Source of the DNA: Eledone cirrhosa
Taxonomy: Eukaryota > Mollusca > Cephalopoda > Octopoda > Eledonidae
Assembly (NCBI GenBank): GCA_964016885.1
Contig: OZ024748.1
Span: 26,916,015-26,980,014, forward strand
Length of the DNA: 64,000 nucleotides
Direction: 5' to 3'
This document shows positions 22,601 to 36,376 of this stretch, in pieces. Position 1 is the first letter of the stretch, and the number at the start of each line of letters is the position of its first letter. The notes under the pieces are model-generated. The model saw nothing but the letters and a program-made list of their open reading frames with translations. It was not told where the DNA came from and ran no database searches. A program made the position numbers and the translations under genes.

Positions 22601-24149
22601 AGCGATGATGATGATAATGATGATGATGATAGTTGGAGCTTTCTTTAGTATAACACGTTATTTATTTCTGCCTATTTTTATTTCATATTTTATGTCTCTC
22701 AGGTTCCCGATTAACAAGTCCCCGACCAACCAATATCTCGAAAAGCCGCAAGCGGGCTCTGTCACATTCTCCAATATCAGACTATTTCGACATTCAGAGT
22801 TTAACGCGAAGTTCGGAAGGATCACTCCAGTTAACACCACTTCCTCACAATTCTCGTAGTTCAAGTGCTGCCAGTGGTTCATATGGTCACCTGTCCGCAG
22901 GTAAATAACCCCCTCCCACTCTTTATTTTTACCTGCCTCTTACTCCTATTCTGAAGTCATGTGGGCTAGAGGTTAGGGTATTGGGCTTACTACTATAAAG
23001 TCAGTTTCCCATCTTAGACCAGGCAGTGCATTGTGTCTTTAAGCTGGTAAATAGCCCCACCCCCTCTCTATTTTTACTCCACATGAAGGGATGTGACTTA
23101 GGGGTTAGAGAATTGGATTCACATTCATGAGGTTGAGCAAGACACTTTATTTTCACTTTGCTCTTTCTGCCAGGAGTTGTAACTGGTAGATAGTATCAGT
23201 AATTGAAAGACCAATGGAAACATTGTTTCCTTGGCCCAATTTAATGAGTTCCACCCACTCAGTAAACGAGTGAGGTCTGGGATCTTCTGGATTGATTTTA
23301 TCCTCCTCCTCCTCCTTACACCTACTATGAAGGAGTATGACCTAGTGGTTAGGGTGTTGGGTTTATAAACTCATGGTTTCACATCTCAGACAGAGCAGAG
23401 CCTTGTGTCTTTGAGTAAAACATTCAATCTCATCTGAAATATATAAATGCCAGCAACATCTGAAAATTAAACCTATCAAGGGTATCTGGGATATAAACCC
23501 TCGGGGGGGGGGGGGGGGGGGGGGGGATAATCATATCCCTTTTTTTTTAACACTTCAAGGGGTTTTATCCTTAATTCATTTCTCAACAATTTTATAACAC
23601 CCGTGAGCTCAGCTGGTCTCGCTTGGGGATCCAGTCAGATCAATTAGAGATGGTTGCTTCTGATAAAGACCCACTGGAAGGAGTATTTGAGGACTCTGCG
23701 CCATCCCTGGAATAAATGGGCAAAGAAGAAGAAAAAGAAGAACTATTTTATAGTGATAATTTTATGTTGGGGTATTTTGCATGATAGCAAAACATACTTT
23801 GAAATATATAGTCATACATCCTGCTATTGTCTGTTTGTCCCCTTTTCAGCTTCTTTCGGAACAGTAAGTCCAGCACACCAACATATTCCCACAACACCCT
23901 ACCTCCGTGCCACAGCTTTCGCACCATCACCATTTTTCTACCCAGTCATGCATCCAATGTTTGCTCGACAGCAGGCTCTTGGTCAAGTCTTGCCACCTTC
24001 ATCTCAACCAATTGCTCATCCAATTCCAAAACATGAACCCCAGGTAGGTACAAACCAAACCTTTCAAAAATCTCTTCATGAACCCCGGGTAGGTAAAAGC
24101 AAAACCTTCAAAAACTTCCAGCCCTCACCAACACTATACTTTATTCTTT

Positions 24150-24180
<31 letters not shown>

Positions 24181-24871
24181 GGTATATATATATATATATA
24201 TTTAATACAATAACAGAGATAGCTTAAAGCTAAACTCTGACTGGTAACCATCTCACTCAACAAACATTAGGTTATATGTTAGTATAAACCTAATTTAAGT
24301 GTTTGGGGTGCTAACTATATATATTATGTGGAAAGCCAGTTGTATTATTTTATGAGATATAATTAAAGTTAAAATATATCTCTCTTTCCAAACAATTGTT
24401 TCATTATAAGTTTTCTACAAATTAGGAGAATGTTTCCAGTTTATGTAGAAGCCTAACATATATTCATGTAAGAATATATTTAGGTGGGCGCTTATAAATC
24501 ATCAGTGGAAGCCCATTAAACTTTGATATAAGAAAAAATTCTTACCGCAGTTAAAAATCGTGTCTGCTAAGCTGCTCCCTCACGTATCAAATGACCGCCA
24601 AATTTGAAATTCCAGCAGTTTTTGACTGAGGAAGTATTATAGCGTCACGAAGCGGGAAGGGGAGACAACCAATACACGAGAAAAGAAAAAATAATATTCA
24701 CGCGGGTTAATTAGTTTTTTCAAAAAACATTATCAATCCAACGTGTTAAGAACTCAATTGAAATTAAAAAAATAAATGCATGCGTATATTAATTACACAC
24801 ACATATAGATATTTTCTTAGGCTAAAAACAGAAGTCGTACCCGAATAACAAACCGCATTTCATAACCGTAG

Positions 24872-24902
<31 letters not shown>

Positions 24903-27855
24903 GTCTGCATACATACATACAGACTTACACACATACAAACATACATATATATATATATATATATTTGCATATGTACATGTGTGTATACATACATGCATAC
25001 ATACATACATGCATATATGTATGCATATATACATACACACATACATATGTATGTATACATATATATTTCTATACCAGTAACACAAATATATCACTAACAG
25101 TACTGTTATCAGTGACACTACTATTCTAATAGCAGTAATATAACAGGAACACTACTTAACTACTGTCAGTACTATACTAGTAACATTACTATACCACTGC
25201 CAGTACTATACTAGTAACATTACTATACAGAGGGCGGTGAATTGGCAGTATTGGTAGAGGATTGGACGCCATGCTTTGATGCATAGAGTTACGGCCCTTG
25301 CCATTTTGAGTTCAAATCCCGCCTAGGTTAACTTTGCCTTTCATCCTTACGGGGTCGATAAAATAAATTACCAGTAGTAATGCACTGGGATAATTGCTGG
25401 CCTTGTGCCAAAAGTAGAAACAATTACTATACAAGTAACATTACTATACTAGTAACATTACTATACCACTGCCAGTACTATACTAGTAACATTACTATAC
25501 CACTGACAGTACTATACTAGTAACATTACTATACCACTGACAGTACTATACTAGTAACATTACTATACCACTGACAGTACTATACTAGTAACATTACTAT
25601 ACCACTGCCAGTACTATACTAGTAACATTACTATACCACTGACAGTACTATACTAGTAACATTACTATACCACTGACAGTACTATACTAGTAACATTACT
25701 ATACCACTGACAGTACTATACTAGTAACATTACTATACCACTGACAGTACTATACCACTGACAGTACTATACCACTGACAGGGTATGGAGGGCAGTGGAT
25801 TGGCAGTATCGGTAGAGAGTCGGACGCCATGCTTTCCAGCATAGTTACGTCCCTTGCCTTTCATCCTTACGGGGACGATAAAATAAAGTACCAGTAATAT
25901 ACTGGGTAATTGCTGGCCTTGTGCCAATAATAGAAACAATTATTATACCACTGACAGTACTATACTAGTAACATTTCTATACCACTAACAGTACTATACT
26001 AGTAACAGCACTCTACTAAAATATGTCCAGAATTGCTGCCATACTTCTCAAAAATCACAATATTTTCACACTGCTTACCTTCTTCACCCACGTATTCCTG
26101 AGAGGGGCGTAGGGGGCAGAGACCTCAGACACCCTTCCAGTGGGTCCTGTCAGAAGCAACCATCTCCAACTGATCCAGCTGGATCACCAAGTGAGACCAA
26201 GCTCATAGATGTTATCGAAACATCTTGCTCAAGGTCATCCTCTGGGTCTCTTGCTGGTTCGTTTTGCCCATAAAAATCTGTCCAGCGATTCTTTCCTAAG
26301 ATATTCTAACCACATGTCCATAGTATCGGAGCTGTGATCTCTTAATTTGGAGAAGTAGCAGCTCTACCTGGAGTGACTCTTTGATCTCCAAGCTACGCAC
26401 TCTACCGAGTAACATTACTCCAAAGACCCTTCGAAGGAACTCTATTTCAGCCACTTGTATTTGTGATCGTATTCTTTCGGTCATTACCCAAGATTCATGA
26501 CCATAGGTAAGGGTTAGCATGAATACTGAATTGAAGATACCATACACTGCATACCTCCATTCAAACTTGAATCAATCAATCAATGAGAATATTGGTGTTT
26601 TCTCCCTTGCTTTGCTTGAGAAGAATAATCATTAATGCTACCTTTTCTTTTCATTATGGGTGAAATTTTAATTGATTAGTTTTATTTTATTTACTCACTA
26701 CATTAAGTATGTTACTCCTTGCTTAACCATGTGTTCTTGATGCAGAAGTCATCCCTATGGTATTGTTGTTACCTTTGAGTGATGTTTTGTTTGTGTGTTT
26801 TGACTGGTCAGATGTCATCGTCCACAAGCAAGTGTGATGCAGGCAGCAGTGTGGTCAGCAGTAGTACAATGGAACAGACAGCTGACATATTTAAACGGTC
26901 CAAGATTAAAAAGGAAGTGGAGTGTCTCCAAAGTAAGTCAATATTTTTCACTATACAAAGAACAGTGAAGTGAACCAATGAGATAACTGCTATGTAGAAA
27001 TAGCACCCAAAACTCCCTTAACCCTTTAGCATTTAAACCGGCCATATCCAGCCAGAATTCTAGCACCTCTTTCTCTTCAAACCGGTCGTGAATTGCTACT
27101 CATACTTATGTTGAGTTATTGTTCTCAAAATAAATAACATCAGAATCTCATAGATTCGATATTATGTGAGATATTATGTGGGATAAATCCTTTACCATAA
27201 AAATACGACAGTATATATAAAGTAATGTGAATACTAAAGGGTTAAACCATTCCCTACTGTCTTTATGAAGCCAAAAAACATTGGATAATATTATAGTCTT
27301 AGGTACACTGTGAAGGTGCATGGTTTAGTGGTTAAAGCATTGGATTACCAATCATGAGGTTGTGAGTTCAATTCCTGAACCGGGTGATGTGTTGTGTCCT
27401 TGAGCAAGACACTTTGTTGCTCCAGTTCACTCAGCTGTAGAAATGAGATGTGATGTCACTGGTACCAAGCTGTATCAGCCCTTACCTTTCCCGTGGATAA
27501 CATCAGTGGAATGGAGTGGAAAGACTGGTATGCATGAGTGACTGCAGGTTTTCCACAAAATCACCTTGCCCAGTCTTGTGCTTTGGTGCCTCGGAAGGGA
27601 AACTTTCTAAGTGCAAATCCCATGGTCATTTGTGACTGAAGGATGTCTTTACCCTTTTAGATACACTGTTATAGGTTGTGAGGTTCCCTGTCATTAACCC
27701 TTTTGTTAACCTCGACGGGATTTGAACTCAGAATGGCAAGGGCCGTAACTCTATGCGTCAAAGCATGGCGTCCAACGCTCTACCAATACTGCCAATCCAC
27801 CGCCATCTTTTTTTTTCTAATAATTTTTATCAAATAATGTGTAGGTGTATGTGTT

Positions 27856-27912
<57 letters not shown>

Positions 27913-30900
27913 GGTGTCCCCCAAAAATGTATACACAAAGGCTGTGCATTCTAATAAATATTGTCTGTACAGGTAATCAAAGTGTGTATACGTTTCATTG
28001 GAACACCCTGTATGTACATATATGTATATGTGTGTGTGTGTATATATATAAATATATATTCTCCTCCAACAGCAGTATCTGACCCTGGTGAAGAAGACGA
28101 AGAGAAAGCCTGTGCTGAAGATTTACAACGTGGCACCAACCATATTCCACAAGAAGGTGAACCTGACTTTATTGAGACAAATTGTCATTGGGATGAATGT
28201 TTAAGGGAATTTGAAACACAAGAAGATCTAGTTCGGGTAAGTTGTGGCATTCATTCACTTCTCGTTTGTTTCATTATTATGCTGCTACTGGTGGTGGTGT
28301 TTTAACCCTAGATTAGTCCTGATCTAGGAGACCTATGATCAAAGGAATTCATTCCGTAGCCACCTGGTAATATTGTATGTAGGTGTCTGGAGTTCTGTCG
28401 TGCTTTTGATTTAATGATCTGTAATACAAACTTCAAGAAACCAGCCAACCAGAATAAAACTGTGCAGAAGTCTGTTGTCAATGGACTTTAGCTGTTTTAA
28501 CTCAACCAATTTTTTCTTTTTTTTTTCTTTTGTATTCTTCTTTCTGTATTTATGTTTGTTATTTTTTGTCTATTGTTTATTTAAGTATGTCGTCATTTCA
28601 ATAAAACGTTTTTTTTATCAATTATATTTCAGCATATTAATCAAGACCATATCCAGTTAAATAAGAAGTCATTTGTGTGTAAGTGGAGAGAATGTAATAG
28701 AGAAGAGAAACCTTTCAAAGCTCAGTATATGTTAGTTGTTCATATGAGACGACATACTGGAGAAAAACCTCACAAATGCTCAGTAAGTTCCTCATAATTT
28801 ACACTATACACAGCATTCATCTATATTCACCTGTCTTGATATGGTGTCAGACTTTTTTCTTTCCTACTACTTTAGTCAGGAAGGGACGGGCAGTACCCAA
28901 GACATTTTTGGGGACTTTGAAATGTACGCTTGTACGCTTGCAACAGTGTGGACTCTCCTAAAGGCACTCATGGACCAAGTGGTGGCACCAAGTAAAAGGT
29001 CCATTGTTCGTATTATATCACCTACCCTACAGTATGTTTAGGACAAAACCCCAGATTTCTCAAATGGTTTCTTACCAAAATCTAAACTATTATATAATTG
29101 ATATATGTTTCGTGACTTTTTGAATATTGAATTTGAATTCTACTGTGTGTATAGGTTGAAGAGTTCCACCGGGCCAAATTCATGTCACCACTCTCAACAC
29201 AGTAATAATGGTTTCTGATTAAGGCACAAGACCATCAATTTTGGGGGAGGGGAAAGTTGATTAAATTGACGCCAGTGCGTATGCCACAAAGCATGTTGTC
29301 CAATGCTCTGCCGATTACTGCCACTCCACCACTCTGTAATAATAATTATTTTAGCAACCCCATAAGGCTGAAAGGCAAAGCTAACCTCGGCAGGATTACA
29401 CAAATTTTGGAAGAGAGAGTGGTAGATTGATATCAAACCTAATATTTGTATGGTATATATTTTATCAACCCCAGAAGGATGAAAACTAATGCCAGCTTCA
29501 TCAGGATTTGAACTTATAATATGTAAAGGCATTTTCTCCAGTCTGTACCTACCAATTCTGCCACCTACCATTATTAAAATGGATCATGACAACTACAACA
29601 ATTGAAACAACAATAACGGTTTCTAATTGACGGACAAGGTTAGCAATTTGTAGGGAGAGGAAATCAATTAAATCAACCAGAGTATTTGACCAGTGTTTTA
29701 TTTTATAGACTCCAGAAATATGATAGGCAAAGTTGACCTCAGTGGGATGTTTAGCAACAACAACAATAAAAACATCAGCTAAAAATAATAATGATAACAA
29801 TGATAATAAGGCCTGCTGCAGATGATCTCTATAATGCTATGATGATGATGGTGATGATGATGGTGATGATGATGATGATGATGATGATGGTGATGATAGT
29901 GGCAGTGATGGTAGTGGTGGGTGCTTATGATGACGATGATAGCATTTAAAAATTTTTTTTTTGTTTTCTATATTAGTTTGAAGGCTGTTCAAAAGCTTAT
30001 TCCCGGCTTGAGAATCTCAAAACTCATCTTCGATCACATACTGGTGAGAAACCTTACATGTGTGAATTTCCTGGATGTACGAAGGCCTTCAGTAATGCTT
30101 CAGATAGAGCTAAACATCAAAACAGAACACATTCAAGTGCAGTAAGTTATTGTTTGTATTACTAATTAGCTCTGAAGGATAGACATACATGCATACATAC
30201 AAACATTCAGAACATACAATTATACATGCATACATACATACACACATCCACCATACACAAATATATACATGCATACACACATCCACAAATATATACATAC
30301 ATACACACATCCACAATACACATACATAAATATATACATACATACACATACCTAATGTATACCTACCAACAATTATACAACACTTTATTCCTAGTTAATC
30401 TGTACATTGATTCCATCATTCTTGTTACAGAAACCCTATGTATGTAAGGCCCCTAACTGTACAAAGCGCTACACAGACCCCAGTTCACTGAGGAAACATG
30501 TAAAGACAGTGCATGGTCCTGAGTTTTATGCCAACAAGAAGCACAAAGGCAACGAACATGGCCATTGTAATCCCAAAACAGAACCTGATCATGTGAGTAA
30601 ATTACAGCCATTTTGGAGACGGGTATATTTTTGTAGTTGTTAAGATTTAGTATCTTTTGGTCGTTTTGGAAGCCTCAACAATGCAGATGGGTAATTCTCC
30701 GGGTAACAGGATCCGGTGGTGAAGAGAGAGATGTAAGGGAATGTAGAATGTGGTGTATAGTGTGTAGAGGAACGTAGGAAAGAGCGTAAAAATAAAAATG
30801 CTCTTTCCTACATTCCTCTACACACTATACATCATATTCTACACTCCCTTACATCTCTCTCTTCACCACCGGATCCTGTTACCTGGAGATTTACCCATCT

Positions 30901-33900
30901 GCATTGTTGAGGCTTCCAAAACGACCAAAAGATACTAAATCTTATTATTCCACAATGCTTCAAGCAAACTTCAATACTCTCTTTGTAGTTGTTGTGTAAG
31001 TTGTGTTAATGTGTGTATTTGTTGTTTATGTTAATGTTGTTGTTGTTGTGTTAATGTTTGTGTGTATGAGAGAGAGAGAGATGACTCCAGTACTTGACTG
31101 GAATTTTGTTTTTCTTGACCTTGAAAGGAGGAAAGGCAAAGTTGACCTTGGCAGGATTTGATCTCAGAGCCATAGACAACTGAAACAAGGCATTCTATCT
31201 AATTTTCTAACAGCTCTGCCAGTTTGCCACCTAGGGTCAATATGATCAACTAAATCTCTTGAAGGAAGTGCTCCAGCATGGTCACAGTTAAATGTTTGAA
31301 AGCAGTAAAATATAATGCTCCAGCATGGTCACAGTCCAATGTTTGAAACCAGTAAAAGAAGAAAAGATTTCCTCATGAAACTTTAAAAATTCTTTTTTTT
31401 TTTACAATGTGTTTTCCTTTATAATTTAATTTCTCTATTTTCCCATCTTTGATTCTGATACTTCAGAATAAAGAGTACAAAGACGATGGAAATAACAAAA
31501 AAGTTGAGGATTGTTTAACTGTGACATCTCTTCAAGTGGCTTCCTCATCACACCGGAGAAAATCAAGAGTGAGTTTGCTCTTTTCTTTACTATATTTCTA
31601 ATGAAAACAGACTACCTATGGTTTTCTAATGAAAACAGACTACCTATGGTTTTCAAATAATTTTGAAATTAATTAAGAATTTGGAGGGTTCAGTGATATA
31701 AATAGTAGATTAGGAGTGGTAACTGTTTTATTTTGATGTTATACAGAATAAATCTAAACCATGCCAAAAATGTAACGTTTGTGGAGGACAGTGGCTCTGA
31801 TTAACTCTGTGACGACCTGTCCAATCCATCGACCGCGAAAGGAAAGAAAAGCAAAGCAAAGTTGACCTAGAAAAGGGGCGACAACTCTTACATATCTCTA
31901 ATCAGTGTATATAAATTTTAAGATCAGGGGAAGTAATTCTAATCCTCACTAATTAGTTTGTGACACTGATTTTCTCACGTTAAAAGGTAGTAAAATCGTA
32001 ATAATTGTTTCTACTTTTGGCACACGGCCAGCAATTATCCCAGTGTATTACTGGTACTTTATTTTATCGACCCCGTAAGGATGAAAGGTAAAGTCAACCT
32101 CGTCGACATTTGAACTCAAATCATAAAGGGCCGTAACTCTTTGCTGGAAAGCATCGTGTCCGACCCTCTACAGATACTGCCAATCCGTAATAATGAGTTC
32201 CATTATTTTACATTCTGAATCTCACCGGGACCAACTATGTCTCTTTATGTCTCAGGAGAGGGTAGTGGTTGTTACTGACCATTGTCAATAAAATAAGTAC
32301 CAGTGATATAATGGTGTTTTATAGACTTTTATAGACACCCTGGATAAATATGTAATATAAATAAAGCTAAACAGCATTATCAGTTATAACCACCACCACC
32401 ACCACCACCACCATCAACAACACCACTACTGCCGCCATTACCACTGCCACTACTATTACAACTATCAAAATCATCACCATTATCATCACCACCACCACCA
32501 CCACCACAACAATAAACATAAAAGAATAGCTAAGGCAATGTCTGCTCATTTCCAAATACCCCATCTCACCTGTAAACCCTAAACCTAACCCCCTCTCTTC
32601 TGCGACACCAGAGCTCTTGCCATCCCCTCCTCTCCCCTTCTTTTTCTTCTTTCTTTTTTTTTTCTATATTTCCCTATTCTCCCCCCCCCCCTCTTTTTTT
32701 CTTATTAAATAAGGTTTGTTTTTTGCTTTGGAATAAATTCATTTATTTGCGAGAGTAGATGCAGTAAAACATTGTAAAATCAACCATTATGACCACTGTC
32801 ATCTATCTCTATATATATCACCTCTCCTCCTCCATTGCAGGATACAATGTCTTCTATTTCTATATATATGTATATATCGCCTCCTTCTCCATTGCAGGAT
32901 ACAATGAGTTCTTCAACTGGACCAAGCCATCAGTTATCTCCTGACAGCAGTCCTGAAGTAAATGTTACCTGTAGCACTGACCTTCATAATGATCTAATTG
33001 AAGAGCAGATTTCAGGTGGGCCACAGATAAGTAGTACAGTGAACACAGACACTCTAGAGGAGGAAGTTGATATCCCAGATGCTGATGAGGCAGATGTAAG
33101 TAAAAATAATCATCATTTAATGTCTGCTTTTCCTGCTAGTAAGGCTTGGACATTTTCTAACTACATCAAGCATTAAACTTATATATTTCTTCATTGTACT
33201 GTGTCATCTGCTTTATTTGTTTAATTAGTAGGAGGGAAAGCGGATGTTAAATGATGATGATGAGGATATATATATATCTTTCGACCCTTTGTTTGGCATG
33301 ATTTCTATGGCTAGATGCCCTTCCTATCACCAATCAGTTTACAGATTGTACGGGGGTGTGTTTTATTATGACACTAATATCATTACCATTTACTGCGTAT
33401 TTACCATGATTGTACAGATTACACAAGTGTTCATGTACTGAGGGCTAGACTGGTCAGATGACCACGTCTTACTTGTACACACTGTTTCTAATTTTGTTTC
33501 TATGGCTAGATGTTATTCGTATAGCCAATGCTATGTCTTGACCAAAGAGCTGCCGAATCACAAGTAGCCAGAAAATTGATAATGTACCTGTAGTATATAA
33601 GCCACAGCAGAATATCAACACCGATATGATATAAACGTTAGCTGGCTGTCAAATACCCTGTCAATTCAGTCATCTACAACAGACCTTCCCATGGTTGGGA
33701 TTCTGACTAAAGTTAAGAAATCTTATTTAATCTTATTTTCTGGCTTTCGGATCATTATTTGATGGTTATTGCAGTTTTTCCTGCAAAATATAAATCATTG
33801 TGATGGTACATTTAAAAACAAATCCACAAATTTAAAATTTAATAATGACTACACTGAAAAATTCTGTCATATTAAAATAATGGTTTCTGGTTTAGGTACA

Positions 33901-36332
33901 AGACCAACAAATTTGGGAGAGGGGATAGTTGATTAAATTGACCCCAGTGCATTACTGTCATATTAAAATAATGAGAATGAATTTCTTTCACCAAATACGG
34001 TGGAGCTAATTTCTTTTAAAAGGGTGATGATAGTTTAACCCTTTAGTATTTCCATTAGTCTGTTTATTATTGTATTTTCACAGTATAGGCTTTACTCATA
34101 TATCGAAGCTACGATATTTTGATAATATTATTTAAAATAAGCTGGTTGGAACAGAAAGAGGTGAAAGAATTCTGGCCAGATACAGCTGGTTTAAATGCTA
34201 AAGGGTTAAGAAGTTTGGGAAGACCTGGTCTACAGTGCACATTATGTAAAATAAACAATCTGAAACTAATACTAGAATTGATTCAGTGATAGCTGTGGAT
34301 TTTATTAAAAAGAAATATATTCAGTTTTATTTATTTCTTCATCAGATTCCTTGGCAAAATGCTTTGGTGGCCCGAACTAACCGTCTCAATTCTGCCAGGA
34401 ACATCAACTCAAAGCTGAAAGGAAGAGTTCTAAATAAAACTCCAGCTATGTCCATTCTTCCTGAACTGCCAAATGTAATGAATAATGGTAAGATTTAAAC
34501 ATTTATCTCCTGGATGGGCAACATTGCCTTCAAGTCCAGTTCTGTGTAACCAGATAATCAACTATAATAATAGCAAATGTTTGAATATTTATCTATTTGT
34601 CTATCACTCACTGAAAGGGAGATAACTGGGCAAGGAAGGGGTGGTGACAAACTATAGAAAACAGTGACCAGTGTTCTAAGATTTCTTACATTTGTGTATG
34701 TATATATTGGCTACACACATTGGTTATTATTATTGTGTTAGTGTTTGTGTGAATATATTTATACTTGTGTGTTTATATTTATACCTGTGTGAGTGTATGT
34801 GTTTGTGTTTATATTACCTGTGTGAGCATGTGTTTGTGTTTATATCACTTGTGTGAGTGTATGTGTGTTTGTGTGTTTATATCACCTGTGTGAGTATGTG
34901 TGTCTATATTTATACATGTGTGAGTATGTGTGTGTTTATATCGCTAGTGTGAGTATATGTGTGATGTGTGAATATATTTATACTTGTGTGAGTGTTTCTG
35001 TGTTTATATTTATATACTCATACATATAAATGAATACATAAGCACACCAAGATATTATCTTGGTTATCTATGCTAGTTGCAGATAGTTTATCCACATAGA
35101 AGTTTGTAATAAAAGAATTATTAAACTAAACACTTGGTTTTGTACCCTTTTTGTATAGCTGTCATTTTTGACAGCACGAAAAGCCAAACTCATTATATTC
35201 AATTCAGTATTCGTGCCAACTCTTTCCTATAGTCATGAATCTTGGGTAACGACCAAAAGAATACAATCGCGAATACAAGTGGCTGAAATGGGGATTCCTC
35301 TGAAGGGTTGTTGGAGTAACGTTACTCGATTGAGTGTATAGCTCAGAGATCAGAGAGTCACTCCAGGTAGAGCGCTACTTTTCTGAATTGAGAGATTACA
35401 GCTCCAATCCTATGGGCATGTGGTTAGAATGTCTCAGGAAAGAATTGCTGGACATATTTTATGGACAAAACCAACCAGCAGGAGACCCAGAAGTAGACCC
35501 CCAAGCAAGATGGTTGGATAACATCCACGAGCTTGGTCTCTCTTGGGTATCCAGCTAGATCAGTTGGAGATTGTTGCTTCTGACAGAACTCGCTGGAAGG
35601 AGTGTTTAAGGAGCCCCACCACCACGACCCATTCAAGAAGAAGAAGAAAGAAAAGCAGCAGCTTCAAATTCTTCCTTATTTTCAAAACTTGTTATATTTG
35701 AATATCCTAACACGAATGTGTTAACATGAACATATTGAAAGAGAGAGACTCAAATTAGCTATGATACATTCCAACCTTGCCATCACCAACCACCAATTTT
35801 ATGTCCATTTTTCCATGCCTGTATGGCTTATGTTGGTGATATCATTGTTATTATCATTGTTGTTATCACTAGGTAACCGTCGATGTAATGGTCACACACA
35901 ATTGACGATAGCTGATTTATCAAACAAAATACCACAGATTAAGAATAATCCACAACATAAAAGGATAGCTGATCTTACTGGTAATTAACATTTGCTTTTA
36001 TTTATTCATTTTTCCTTTACTGGCTTCAGCTCTTGGACTACGGTCATGCTGGGGCACTCACTACCTTCAAAGGTTTTTAGTTTATTAATATTGAGACTAA
36101 ACCAGCAAGTTGGCAATGTCATTATAGCGACAGATGAAAAATGTCTCAGTATTTGTTGAGTCAAATCCTGCCGAGGTCAACTTAGCTTTTCACCCATTTG
36201 AGGTCAATTATTAAAGTATCAGTCCAGTCCAGTCCTGGAGACAATTCCTTCTTTATCCTTTTTCTCTTTGTCCCTCTTTCTTTCTCTCTTTCTCTTGAAT
36301 AAATTAGCTGTGTTCTGACCTGGTGATTCCAC

Positions 36333-36376
<44 letters not shown>

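Larger units (their letters stand above)
25135..26012. repeat. 34-bp minisatellite interrupted by two SINEs, gli intron 6
   Basis: Unit ctatactagtaacattacta plus taccactgacagta, about 17 copies, present on both sides of the SINEs at 25232 and 25783. Confidence 0.9.

Noticed and set aside
26812..26932. Alternative gli start at the ATG opening e7
   Set aside because: The ATG follows directly on a splice acceptor and upstream exons e1-e6 join in phase with conserved GLI motifs, so it is an internal Met.
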